From assembly GCF_921293095.1 (NCBI RefSeq), contig NC_060259.1, forward strand, positions 123,497,649-123,561,648: a DNA stretch of 64,000 bases. The letters run 5' to 3'. Within the stretch, counting starts at the first letter, position 1. Each line of letters opens with the position of its first letter. Positions 46,516 to 57,439 of this stretch are shown one piece after another. Origin of the DNA: Ischnura elegans. Lineage: Eukaryota > Arthropoda > Insecta > Odonata > Coenagrionidae. The notes beneath the pieces are model-generated. The model was given only the letters and a program-made list of their open reading frames with translations. It made no database searches and was not told where the DNA came from. The translations under genes and the position numbers were made by a program.

Positions 46516-46920
46516 TTACCAATTATACAATTTGTCCTTTTCGGTCTCCATGGTGAACTCGATTTTGGGGTGGACGTTGTTCATATGCGCTAGGAAATCC
46601 GTCAGCGATTCGGATCCGTGTGGCCAGACTATGAAGGTGTCATCCACGTATCTAAAAAAGTGCTTTGGGTGGAGAGGGGCCAATTCAAGTGCTCGTTCCT
46701 CAAAGTCCTCCATGAATAGATTGACGATGGCCGGTGACAGCGGGGAACCCATGGGTACTCCTTCTTTCTTCTCGTAGAACTTCCCCTGATACAGGAAGTA
46801 CGTCGAGGAGAGGACATGTTGGAAGAGGTCGACCGTTTTCTGGTCGAATCTCGCCTCGAGGAGCTTCAACGTGTCACTGATTGGGACTCTGGTGAAAAGG
46901 GAAATGACATCAAGGCTCAC
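46516..46920 (-). pseudogene. PLE reverse transcriptase, inverted segment
   Basis: This minus-strand frame carries the PLE RT: SLDVISLFTRVPIS, GVPMGSPLSPAIVNLFMEDF, and FRYVDDTFIVWPHGSESLTD with the catalytic YVDD. It reads to KIEFTMETEKDKL and then leaves the element. The next expected motif of the same protein, LPFLDILIERR, is instead on the plus strand starting at about 46921. The segment is therefore inverted relative to the rest of the element, and sequence upstream of SLDVISL is missing. Confidence 0.92.
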
Positions 46921-47754
46921 CGGCTACCCTTCTTAGACATCCTAATTGAACGAAGGGCTGACGGCAGCCTAGGACACAGCGTGTATCGGAAACCCACGCA
47001 TACGGACCTGTACCTCAATGGAAGGAGCCACCACCACCCAGCGCAGAAAAATGGAGTGTTGAGAACTCTCATCCACCGAGCCAAAGCTGTCTCTGACGCT
47101 CAACACCTAAAGTCGGAAATTGATCACCTGAGGACTACCTTCCGCTCAAACGGATTTACAGAGGGAGACATCAAAATGGCCCTTAAAAGGTCCTTAAGGA
47201 AAAAAGCTGAAGCCGAAAAACCTGACGTAAAACCAACAGCGAGAGCCTGCCTGCCATACGTCTCAACAATATCCAACAAAATTGCGAGGATATTAAGAAG
47301 GCACAATGTGGAGACAATCCACAAACCACTGCGAAAACTCAAAGCCCTTCTCGGAACCACCAAGGATAAATTGGGATTGAAGACATCAGGAGTCTATCGC
47401 ATACCGTGTGAATGCGGCCAAGTGTACATCGGGGAGACCGGACGCACCATTGAAAAACGCTTGAAGGAGCACGAAAGATGCATCAGACTGTACTATCCCA
47501 ATAAGTCTGCGGTGGCCGAACACAGCCTAGAAAACGGTCACCGAATAAATTTTCAAGATACAGAACTAATATGCCATGCCAAAAATTACTGGGACCGTGT
47601 CGTGAAGGAGGCAGTGGAAATCAGGCTTGAGGAGAAAAACATGAACCGAGACGCCGGCTTCCATCTGAGCAATGCGTGGAAACCAGCTCTGAAGAAGCTG
47701 AAGGGGGAGAGGACTCGCATTGGCCCGACCGTCGACCAATCAGAGCCCACCTGA
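46921..47754 (+). pseudogene. PLE C-terminal part with GIY-YIG endonuclease
   Basis: The open frame covers the region after RT: HRLPFLDILIERRADGSLGH, SVYRKPTHTDLYLNGRSHHH, an arginine/lysine-rich linker, then SGVYRIPCECGQVYIGETGR (GIY-YIG core) with KRLKEHERC and ending at 47754. In PLEs the endonuclease nicks the target for primed reverse transcription. The frame also runs upstream to 46816, but those codons are antisense to the inverted RT and are not part of the protein. This is the best-kept PLE piece in the window. Confidence 0.92.
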
Positions 47755-47805
47755 AACCAACGCGACAGTATATAGGAAGGACACAACTTGGCGAATCCAT
47801 TCACC

Positions 47806-47843
47806 CTGAAGACGATGGCAGACTTAGCCTTCGAAACGTCGGT
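47806..47843 (+). other. Hammerhead-like hairpin downstream of PLE ORF
   Basis: CTGAAGA, then a GGC/GCC stem, then CGAAAC and GTCGG, 52 nt after the PLE stop. The order resembles the hammerhead core (CUGANGA, stem II, GAAA, UH), and PLEs of several animals are known to carry hammerhead motifs. Stem III is too short and stem II imperfect here, so activity is unproven. Confidence 0.3.
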
Positions 47844-48418
47844 GCTGATAAACCCTTGGACCCGGCTGGAAACCCGAGAACTCTTCCTCCAGTCTATTCG
47901 CCGGGAAAACCTTAGATCCTTCATATCTTTCACTGGGTCTTGAAGCTCTTCGAGGGTATTGTTTCCTTTTCATTGTATTATATACTCATATGATGGATGG
48001 TTGGTAACGAGACTTCATGAAATAATAATGGCACAAAAATTGAAGCGAGCTTTTTAATTTGTCTACTCTCACTTTCGTCAATTTTATTTCGCATTAGTAA
48101 GAAATGGATCAGTATATTTTACTCAATGTTTTATATTAACTTCGAAGTCTAACATTCATCGTAAATAGCGTGGATAAGGACGAAATACTTTCTCGTTTAA
48201 AATTAAAATACTTCGCTGTCTTGGGCGTGACTTAATGAGATCGACTTAACGTAATAACATGTGAAAAAGTATAAGTCCACTTACGTTTATAATACTGTAC
48301 GACCTATATGTCGACGTGGCATGTCACATCTGGTTCATTTGCATCGATGGAAATGCATCAGATGATTACGGGCCACTTCGAAACCCAGATGATACACTCT
48401 TAAATATATATGAGTAAT
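47844..48418. other. PLE 3' region passing into anonymous DNA
   Basis: The element end could not be located. No gene. Confidence 0.4.
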
Positions 48419-48891
48419 TATAAATATTTTATTTAAATAAAAGCTAGTAGTACATTCCCACAATATTTTGATCCGTACGACATGTTTCGGCTCACAGAAC
48501 CATCATCTGGTACAAGGTACTGTCTTGCATATAAACACCACCTTTATACCTTTTTAGAAAGGGGTGGGGGGAATTTGACATGTTTGAATAAGGCGTGGGA
48601 TACAGGCGTAGAGAATGGAGAAGGGGAGAAAGTATACAGTTAAAGAGATACGGGAATCCTAAGTTGGAATGAGGACTTCAGGTTGTATCTTTTCTCACTG
48701 TCTCCATTCTCTACGCCTGTTTCCCTCCCCTTATTCAAACATGTGAAATCCTCCCCACCCCTTGCTAAAAAGGTATAATGGTGATGTTTATATGTAAGAC
48801 AGTGTCTTGTACCAGATGATGGCTCTTTGAGCCGAACCGCGTCGTACGCAATAAAATATTGTGGAAAAGGGCTGCCATCTTTTATTTAACT
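48419..48891. repeat. Foldback element, about 210-bp arms
   Basis: The arms, about 48419-48630 and 48680-48891, are diverged reverse complements. Matching features include CTTTTATTTAAAT against its complement, CCACAATATTTTGATCCGTA against TACGCAATAAAATATTGTGG, ATGTTTATATGTAAGACAGT, and GGAGACAGTG/ATTCTCTACGCCTG near the centre. Each arm carries a hammerhead-like hairpin (48472-48515 minus, 48806-48848 plus). No coding capacity. Confidence 0.8.
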
Positions 48892-49925
48892 ATGTCGAAC
48901 TTCCACCACGTAAAGACTGAATCTATTGAACTTATAAAGATTTTACACTTAGTTAGGTACATAATTTCTTGATAACTTGGTGTATAATGAATCAAAACTT
49001 GGCAAAAGAATCCTAATCAACTTTCAAAGACAGGCGGAGTGAATAATAAACTCAGAAATAAGCACTTTTAACTCGAGGAAAATTTATAAAAATAAATAAT
49101 TGAGGTTATATGCTTGGTTTGCGTATTTTTTTCGTTCTCTTTGGTGAAATGCGAGCGCATCCCTTCCTCCTCCTCAGAGAGCCATCCATTTGTAAGAAAT
49201 ATTAATAAACTCGTCATTTTCCGTTTGGACCAAATGCTCTCCATCTTGCTCGCCTCTCCCCCCAATCCATTTCCGTATCGGACGAATAAAGACGAAATCA
49301 TCCATATAGGCTCTTTGAATTTTAAGTTAAGATAGAAAATGTTGAGCCGCTATTTAAGTGGTGCACACATGATAACGTCATTTCGTAAGTTTTTGTAAGA
49401 CTTTGTTAAAGTGGACGTCTAAACTATATTTGACTTTTTCCCAAACTTTTCACTACAGCTGATCGGCTTTTATAACAGTCTTCACAATCAGATCCAACAT
49501 TTTTCTGTTCAAAGATTACTTTGGGCACGCATGGATTGATGCCTTACTCGCTTCCATTGCAGAACACCAAGTGTGATAATTCTTTTGAGGAAAAGCATTT
49601 GCCGGTATTCGAACTCGGATCTCCTGAATTAGCACTACGAACTCTTTTAAACATTCATGACATCTTTCTTCATGGAGATTCTTTGGCTTATGTTTTCGTG
49701 TTTTCTTGGAGGACAGAAAAGAGATTTTTTAAAAATCAATAATAAATATTTATCAGATACATGGCGTGAGTTTGATACCATGGCAGCAATAACAAATTGT
49801 TAGAATTGCATGATAATCCATACTGGTGGAATAAGAGATTAGGAATTTGCTGATGACTCGGTTTGCGGATTCAAGAGATGTTTTGCATTGTATGAAGGTG
49901 AAAAAGTGTAAACGTTATTGATATA
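48892..49925. other. Anonymous DNA
   Basis: No gene or element recognised. Confidence 0.45.
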
Positions 49926-49929
49926 TTAA

Positions 49930-50499
49930 TGGCAACAACAGGTACAAAACATTGTACCTGGACCAAAAGATTGTATCCCGCAGGCACTATGCGAAGGCGT
50001 GTACACAGTGCTATGCTCCTGCGGAAAGTCATATGTTGGCGAAACATGCCGAGGAATGGCGACAAGGATGAAGTAGCATGTGAGAGCTACCAATAAAAAA
50101 CATCTGCACTTGTCAGCCATTGCAGAGCATGTTTGGAGTGAGGCCGGCCATAACATTGAATTCGAAAAAGCGAAGATAGTGGCAAAAGAGAGTCGCTACT
50201 ACCCAAGGAAAATCAGGGAAGCAATTGAAATTCACAAAAGGCAAAATATTAACAGGGACAACGGCTACCCAATCAGCAACGTGTGGAAGAGAGTTCTGAC
50301 CAATCAGCGCACAGGAGGAGATCGGCCAGTGCTATATAAGACGGCAAAAAATGACCTTCGACCTGAAGACGGAAGAAGGATGGCTTCCGAAACTGTAGTC
50401 AACTATAAACGACAGACGCGGCTGGAGAACCCGGAAATTAGCAGTTATCGTGAACAATGCCGCGGAAACCTACGCACGAAGAACATAGCGTGCTTCTAA
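49930..50499 (+). pseudogene. PLE fragment, GIY-YIG endonuclease end
   Basis: Plus-strand codons give EGVYTVLCSCGKSYVGETCR, the GIY-YIG core of a third PLE, then a TAG at about 50070 and an open frame to 50499 with AIAEHVWSEAGHNIEFEKA, REAIEIHKRQNINRDNGYPI and SNVWKRV, the conserved PLE tail. The RT is absent and upstream codons are frame-shifted. It differs enough from the 46.5-kb copy to be a separate lineage. Confidence 0.88.
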
Positions 50500-51288
50500 T
50501 ATTTATAAACAATCCCATGTATTGATTCCGAATAGATGGTTAGGATATAGTTGTATTCAGGATATGAGAAGTGGCTATCTTGCATTCCCTTGAGTTGGAA
50601 TGCTTAAGTTTATCAGTAATGTAGATGTAGGGATGAAAATTGCTTATTCGTAATTGACTTAATGCCATTGTAATTGGTAACAAAGGCGAGTGACCTCTAT
50701 TTAGGATATATTTAAATGGTTAAAAAATCACGCATTCTTTCCAGACAAGCATTATGAGATACCGACCCTATTTTGGAACTGACTTCAAAGGACCCTATTT
50801 TGCAGCTCAGAATTCATGAAATAATGTGTTTTAGAAGAAGGGTAGATATTGATTAGATTCCAGAGAGTCTGGGTAGAAATTGTTCCTTTGCAATTGACCC
50901 CATCCCATCTCTGTTGGATTCTATGGGAGCTTTCAAGTTAATTTCATTGGCTTCCTCGATATATATAAAGTTGCTTTCCAGGAAATTGTCCCCAGCAGTA
51001 ATGATATTTGTTCGACACTTCTCCCAATCCAGCCGATTTCTGTATCGAGGGCAACAAATGATTCTCCCAAGTGAACGATGTTAATCCTCTGGCGAAACCG
51101 AGAAATGGCACCTTTCCAATGAAAGGCCTTGGTGTGGAATGCATCGCATTTGCCGCAAATAGAGTAAAAAAAATAAACCTTTGAGATGAGGGAAAGAAAT
51201 ATTCTGTAAATCTTTTTCTGTTCGTGTTTCTCCATAAAATTAAATATATCCAGGTTTAGCTTAGTATCGAATGCCTATTAATGAATAA
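50500..51288. other. Anonymous DNA
   Basis: No gene recognised. Confidence 0.45.
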
Positions 51289-51296
51289 GTTATAAT

Positions 51297-51752
51297 TAGG
51301 GATGGACGGATTCAGGATTTTTTCGGATCCGAATTCGGATCGGATTCTTGATTTTCGGAGCCGGATCATTCGGATCGGATATTTTCGGATCCAAATGCAT
51401 TTTCAAATTCCTGAAGCTGAGATTCCCCCGATGATTGTTCAATCTCTTGGGAAAAGTCACAATATGTGCCAGTCGTATTTTGCCTTTTTTTATTTTCCAC
51501 GACTGAAATTCTCCTACGCTACCTCTGCGAGAGCTTTAAAAAAAAAACGGTTCATGAGGATCGCATGCGACGGCGCATTCGAAGAGAGAATCGGAACTCT
51601 TTCCACCCTCATTGCGCGTTGCATTCACTGAAGCTTTATTTAAAATTTAGGATTCAGATCCGACGTCTTCCGCGACTTTGGATCCGATGTATGCGATGAA
51701 GGGCAATATCCGCGGGTATTTTAATCCGAGATATCCGATCCGACCATCCCTC
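51297..51752. mobile_element. Non-autonomous hAT element (hAT-C), complete
   Basis: 456 bp bounded by inverted ends TAGGGATGGACGGAT and (complement of the right end) GAGGGATGGTCGGAT, with an exact 8-bp duplication GTTATAAT at 51289-51296 and 51753-51760. The interior is rich in CGGATC words, many of them near the ends, which may act as subterminal binding repeats. A 109-codon frame across it shows no motif. A half copy lies at 27140-27327. Confidence 0.9.
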
Positions 51753-51760
51753 GTTATAAT

Positions 51761-54282
51761 ACGTTCTGCTATTCGTTATTACGAGCCGTTATTATTCTTA
51801 TACACAAATTTACTGCTAAAATACAGCCAGTGCACTGCTTTACTTCTCTTTGAACATTTATATCAGCACTAAGAATGGTCCGTTTTATCATTTTTTGTGT
51901 CCTATAATATGCCATTAATTATCTTCATTTTATTTTACAAGAAGTAAAGAACAAACGAAAAAAACTAAAATTGGTTTTGAACCCAAAAATATTTGGAGCA
52001 AAGTGTTATTTCCCTCGTGTGTATTTTTAAACATTTAATGATTATCTTTAAATATTGCATCGGGGGTTATTTTACTCGATAGCTATAGTATTTTTATACT
52101 TCAACTTTAAATCATGTATAAATGAAGTAACTCATTGATCAAACATCTTTAATCTTCTGAAAAAATCGAGTAAAAGACCAATAAGGGCAATGAGGGAAGA
52201 TTGCAAAGAAGGTTAGATGGGCAGTCAATACTGATAGTGAACTTCATGCCAGGGGTAACACCGCGCTTGGACACGTATCTGGTACATTTCAAGCCTACGG
52301 CGATGAAAGTCATATGAATTTTCATGGGATATAAGTCCCCAAAATCGAGAATCGAACCACGAATCGAACATAAAAGTCCGTGGTTCGATTACCGCTCCAG
52401 GGGAAGTTTTTTCGATGCAATAATTGTGAATTTTGCCACCAGCGTCGGCAGGCCTGAAATTTCTCCTGGAGTTAGCACTATGAGGGAATGCAGGGTAGAA
52501 TTTATTCTTGGAGAAGTAATATACGTACATATGTACGTAGACATATATTGTACGTTTTGCATTTATTGAATAGTTCATTTATCATTAAAGGAACTTTTTC
52601 CACTTACAAACTTCTGTTGAAACTATTGCGCGTTATTTGACTGATTCACGTTCGTATAAGTCTCAAAATGATACCTAAATATTTAAATGCATTAAGCAAA
52701 AGGCTTTCGATTCGATACCCTTTATAGATTCTGCTGTATTCGTGGGTGGCATGATTACTCCTCTTGATTATGGTCCAAACCTCCATCCGCGGCTCATGTG
52801 ATGGTGACAAATGATTTTGACCCTGATCGCGCTGCCAAATGGACCACAAAAACTCCTAAGTCATCTTTAGGCGTGTACGGGGAAGAAAAGGGTGGACGGA
52901 GGGGTCAGAAGAGGGGGCGGGAGGTATGAGATCCAGGCGGAGGATCTTCCGCAGACGAGAGTGCACCCCTTCCCTCCCCCCCGAATTCCTTCCCATCTTC
53001 CTTCTTTCCTCTCCCTCTCTTTCTCATGATTCATCAATGTTCTCTTTTGATCGTCTCTTACACCCTCATCGAAATTCGAACAATCCTTACAGCTTTCCTT
53101 CGGTCTTCTAGCGTTGAAGAGATTTATCAATTTGGATCTACTATGACCCAGAAAGTTATTCTGATTTCCTCTTTAAACAATGAATGTGTTCTTCCATGCA
53201 TAATTTAATATTAAGCACTTTGATATAAAAGTACAAATATGCACATTGAAAAATTTGGCACAATTTGGGTTCAAGTATTGATTCAGTTGAAACAAAATTG
53301 AAAATATTCGGAAAGAAGGTTACGGTCTAAAGTCCTTAGCAGGGATAAGTGCAAAAATTGATGTAAATTCAACACATTGGCTCATCATATTTACATATTT
53401 ATCCTTTTAGTCTCATTTGCACTATTTATTTTTTTGTTTAACAATTTATCTCTCTTTCTTGGCTTTTCAGACACTTGGATTTCAATCAATCTTGTCATTA
53501 TATGTGCTGTAAGTCACATAATAAAGACACACAATGATATCCAATTAGTTTTAATTTAACAAAAATCATTTCAGGGAGACTAATTATTTGGGTTTAGTGA
53601 AAATAAAAGTTGTGGAATATTACCAAGTTTTCTTTTAGTAAGTTGCTGATCGAATTCCACCAACTTAAAATTGCAAAAGAAACAATTAAGCTGAAAGTTA
53701 AAAGAGGAAGATTAATATTCATAACGATCATTTGCTGTATTTACATGTTGGAAATGTAAATATGCGTGCTAATTCAGGCGATACACACGAAAAGATAACG
53801 AGAATTCATGTGAAATTTACCGTTAAAAGCAAGCCATTTAGAGGCTAGTTAGGAATCCAGCCGAAAATTGTGAAGTATGCGTTTCTGTCCATGGTTACGT
53901 TGTCATGAACATCAAGATGATGCATGAAAATTTTGTATGAGATTATGGTAATCGAAGGAATGCTTAAATATGATCTTGAATGTATCGACATGTGTACAGT
54001 AAAAAATAAAAATGAAATAAAAAAGACCATAAGTCACGCTTTTTCCAAAATATAGTATAAAATGAATGCTTATTTCTAATGAGTGCAGAAGAACCTGATT
54101 GGTGGAGGATTGGCGCGAAGTATTACAGGAGAGGGAGCCTATTCAGAACTCACGCTTTTGACTCCAAGACATGAAAAGCTTATATTTCAATTTTCAGCAC
54201 ATTTAAACTTTTAAAATAAGACTTTTTTTTAAGTTTCTTATTATATTTTTTATCCCTACTTTTTTAATTCTCTTTTTCGTTG
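51761..54282. other. Anonymous AT-rich DNA, 2.5 kb
   Basis: No gene seen. A B-box-like GTGGTTCGATTACC sits near 52380 next to its inverted copy AATCGAACCACG, without a convincing A box. Confidence 0.45.
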
Positions 54283-55539
54283 TGTACCATAAGCCTTACT
54301 ACACATGCATCAAAGATACTGACAAGGATCATCTATAGAAGAATACAACGAAAAGCAGAAGAGTATTTGGATGAGGACCTATTTGGACTCAGAAAAAACA
54401 AAGGCACAAGGGAAGCAATATTGGCCCTAAGACTGCTCATAGAGAAGAGAATGGAAAAGAACAAGCCAACATTCGTTGCGTTTGTGGACTTAGAGAAAGC
54501 ATTTGATAACGTGGATTGGAGCACAATGCTTGGAATCCTAAAGGAAATTGGGGTTCTTTATAATGACAGAAGAATCATCCACAGTTTATACAAAAACCAA
54601 GTAGCCGTGATAAAATCAGGGCCCAGCTGTGAAGAAGCAAGAATTAAGAAAGGAGAGCGACAAGGCTGTACATTGTCACCCGTAATTTTCAACGTTCACA
54701 TTGAAAAAGCCATTAAGGAAATCAAAGAAAAGGCATTGGGAGTGAATATCCATGGAGAAAAAATAAGCATGCTAATTGTAAGATTTGCCGATGACATAGC
54801 CGTTATAGCAGAAACAGAGAAGGATTTGAAAAATATTCTGGTTAATATGGGTAGGGTAATGAGTAGATATCAACTGAAAATAAGCACGAAGAAAACCAAG
54901 ATCTTAGTATGCAGCAGAAGAGAAGAAGTCAAGACAAACATTAAAATAGGGAGGCAAAAACTGATAGAAGTGGATGAATTCTGTTATTTGGGAAGCAAGA
55001 TAACTAGTGATGGGAGAAGCAAGAAAGAAATTATCAGCAGAATAGCCCAGGCGAAGAGAGCATTCCACCAAAAGAGAGACCTGCTTACAGCGGGAAACTT
55101 AAATATGGATGTAAAGAAACAATTTATAAGAACCTACATCTGGAGTATGCTCCTATACGGAAGTGAGGCATGGACAATGACCGCAGCGGAGAAAGCAAGG
55201 ATAGAGGCCTTTGAAATGTGGTGCTACAGAAGAATGATGAAAATCAAATGGATCGACCGAGTTAGTAACGAGGAAGTCCTAAGAAGGGTAGGAGAGAAGA
55301 GAAACCTCATGAAAACCTTAATAAGAAGACGGAACAACCTTATAGGCCACATCTTGAGACATGATGGCCTGATGAAGACAATCGTCGAAGGACAGGTGGA
55401 AGGCAAGAATGGAAAAGGAAGACCTCGAACAAAATATATGGAACAAGTAAAGAGAGATGTGAAAGAGAAGAAATACGTAGGAGTGAAAAGATTAGCTGAT
55501 AGGAGAACTGAGTGGAGAGCTGCGTCAAACCAATCCTAG
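54283..55539 (+). CDS. RTE-type LINE reverse transcriptase, 5'-truncated
   Basis: The element's protein copies its RNA back into DNA at a nicked target. The frame opens already inside the RT (TISLTTHASKILTRIIYRRI) and reads unbroken for about 419 codons: FVAFVDLEKAFDNVDW (motif A, D), KKGERQGCTLSPVIFNVHIE (motif B), VRFADDIAVIAETEKDLKNI (catalytic ADD box), STKKTKILVCSRR (motif D region) and FCYLGSKITSDG. The tail has LLYGSEAWTMTAAEKARIEA, WCYRRMMKIKWIDRVSNEEV and GKGRPRTKYMEQVKRDV, as in RTE-group LINEs. The N-terminal endonuclease is missing. The annotated ATG is not the true start, because coding similarity runs right to the 5' break. Confidence 0.92.
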   Translation, partial: CTISLTTHASKILTRIIYRRIQRKAEEYLDEDLFGLRKNKGTREAILALRLLIEKRMEKNKPTFVAFVDLEKAFDNVDWSTMLGILKEIGVLYNDRRIIHSLYKNQVAVIKSGPSCEEARIKKGERQGCTLSPVIFNVHIEKAIKEIKEKALGVNIHGEKISMLIVRFADDIAVIAETEKDLKNILVNMGRVMSRYQLKISTKKTKILVCSRREEVKTNIKIGRQKLIEVDEFCYLGSKITSDGRSKKEIISRIAQAKRAFHQKRDLLTAGNLNMDVKKQFIRTYIWSMLLYGSEAWTMTAAEKARIEAFEMWCYRRMMKIKWIDRVSNEEVLRRVGEKRNLMKTLIRRRNNLIGHILRHDGLMKTIVEGQVEGKNGKGRPRTKYMEQVKRDVKEKKYVGVKRLADRRTEWRAASNQS

Positions 55540-55567
55540 GATTGTTGACCAGTGATGATGATGATGA
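54283..55567 (+). mobile_element. RTE-type LINE insertion with GAT-repeat tail
   Basis: The ORF is followed 15 nt after its stop by TGATGATGATGATGAGC. RTE elements characteristically have very short 3' UTRs and end in short tandem repeats rather than poly(A), which supports the clade. 5' truncation near 54283 is the usual outcome of incomplete target-primed reverse transcription. No target duplication was identified. Confidence 0.8.
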
Positions 55568-56879
55568 GCAGTTTCAGTTATCTTTGTTCTTCCGGCAGGG
55601 TTTTCTGGAACTAATTTTCTTCACATACTAATTATTACCTGTTATTTCCTTCCTGGGACCTTCTCATTCTTCCTAATTGAATGACACTAATGTACTGGGC
55701 TTGAACTCTTTTTTCTTCGGTAAAAATCAGCGTCAAAAGTTTCAAAAGACACCAACACCATCTATTGAGAAATTTTGATACTGTTTTTCTGTATTGAAAT
55801 AATTTAGTTAATTAATTCGAGCACAATTGAACAAAATTTAAAATGTCTGGTTATTTAATACCGAATTATCATCAGATCCAACCCAGTGTGCCACTTTTTA
55901 TGCCGATTTAACGATAGGAAGCGGCTTTAAAAAATCAATTAAAATATTCCATCGATGAAAGAGATAAACCGACGAAGTAAGTTCAGAAAAAGCGAGCGAT
56001 AAAAGGAGTTTTCTGTTCAGATTCTGAATGGATTGATGCAGCCATAAAGCTGTTCACGAAATGATGGAAGGAAAACCACGAAATGAAACGGAAAATATAA
56101 TTTACCAACTAACACACATTGAATAATGTAACTCTTTTCATTTATACGAGATATGTGTAAAGCTGAGGATAACAAGTAAAAAACGATCAAGGAAATGATG
56201 GTGAATGTAAGAGTGAAATCATGACGTAATAACAAAATAAGAACTGCGTTAAAAATCAATTACAAAATTCCATCGACGATGCAGGCAGTCGGAGCAAGTT
56301 AAGGAAATGAATAAGGAAGGGTAACAATAAGAAAGTTATCGTCATATCCATCTGTTCGTTGATTCCCTGATTCTTAGTCATCTCTCTTCCTCCGTGCATC
56401 TGCAAAATGCCCCGCATCGCATCCCTCTCTGGTCCATTTGTAATTCAGCATGCGAATCCAGAGATACTTCCTTGTTTGAGACTATTTCTAGTGTATTCTA
56501 ACTGCATCGGTGTGTTGCCATATGTTCCCTGTGTATCTGTGATGTAACCGAAATCCGCTTCTCTCGACATAGTCGCCCCAAGCAACGTAGGTACCCCTCT
56601 CTCTGTTGCCCTCTCCTTCCCCCCTCCTTCCCCTCCACAGTCCCGAGGCCATTAAAGGAGCCGACACCTGGTGGATCACGGGGCGAATTTCGCATGAGGC
56701 GAGGAAAAAATTCAAGAGGAACAAATCCCACGCCATCTGGCTTCAGAACTTCGCATTCATGGCATGGCCTCCCTTTCCATATTTCTCTTTTCACGAACTT
56801 TTTTCTCCGTGCGGTATCCCTTTTTTCGACATGCTTGATGAGGCGTCGCAGAATATCATCCGCCAAAACGTACTCCGAA
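55568..56879. other. Anonymous DNA
   Basis: Overlapping frames on both strands at 56488-56896 follow composition and show no domain. No gene called. Confidence 0.4.
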
Positions 56880-57174
56880 TATTTGTTTGTGTATAGCTCT
56901 GGATTTTGGCTTGGTGAAAATTAAGTCTAGATAAAAAAGTGGCATGTTCGATGCCTTTTTTTCGTTTTCAAAATTTACGAGACTTTTCTCCGAATTTCTA
57001 TTGTAAAGGATTTTTCTTGAAACCTAGAACTCTGAATTATTGCAAAATTTTCACAATCTTTAGTGATAAGTTGAGGCTCTAAATTCGTGATATATTGGTA
57101 TGTCTCAGTTTACAATACGCCCAACTGTTTGTTATATTTTAATTACATACCTTAATTTTTTTATGAGAAACTCC
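56880..57174 (+). repeat. Repeat family Z, copy 1
   Basis: Shares GATTTTGGCTTGGTGAAAATTAAGT-type sequence, ACGAGACTTTT, CTAAATTCGTGATATATTGG and CAGTTTACAATACG with copies at about 57440-57842 and 60840-61230. No coding sense. Confidence 0.65.
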
Positions 57175-57182
57175 ATTGGTTG

Positions 57183-57431
57183 CAGTAGTGGATACAGAAA
57201 AAACTCAAGGGGGGGCGCAAAAGATACCTTGAGTTACCTTTACTTTTATCGTAATAAAAAATAATCAAATCACATGCTAAGCTTAGAAGTTTTTTATTTA
57301 AGTTATTATGTAAAAATACAAGACAATGCCATCTTATGATACAAAAAGTTACAATTGTGGTCCCGTAATGTTTGGCAATACGGCCGGACCCACAAGAGGG
57401 AGGGGGCGCGCCCCATCTGTATACGCCACTG
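57183..57431. mobile_element. Small hAT-like element (hAT-D)
   Basis: 249 bp from CAGTAGTGGATACAG to CTGTATACGCCACTG, with ends inverted at most of 15 positions. Flanks ATTGGTTG (57175-57182) and AATGGATG (57432-57439) match at 6 of 8. It sits at the junction of repeat Z copies 1 and 2. Confidence 0.75.
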
Positions 57432-57439
57432 AATGGATG

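Noticed and set aside
46816-46920. N-terminal part of the long plus-strand frame of the PLE
   Set aside because: It is the antisense of the inverted RT segment; real PLE coding on the plus strand starts near 46921.
52340-52400. B-box-like GGTTCGATTACC next to its inverted copy
   Set aside because: No A box at proper spacing; it is a short hairpin only.
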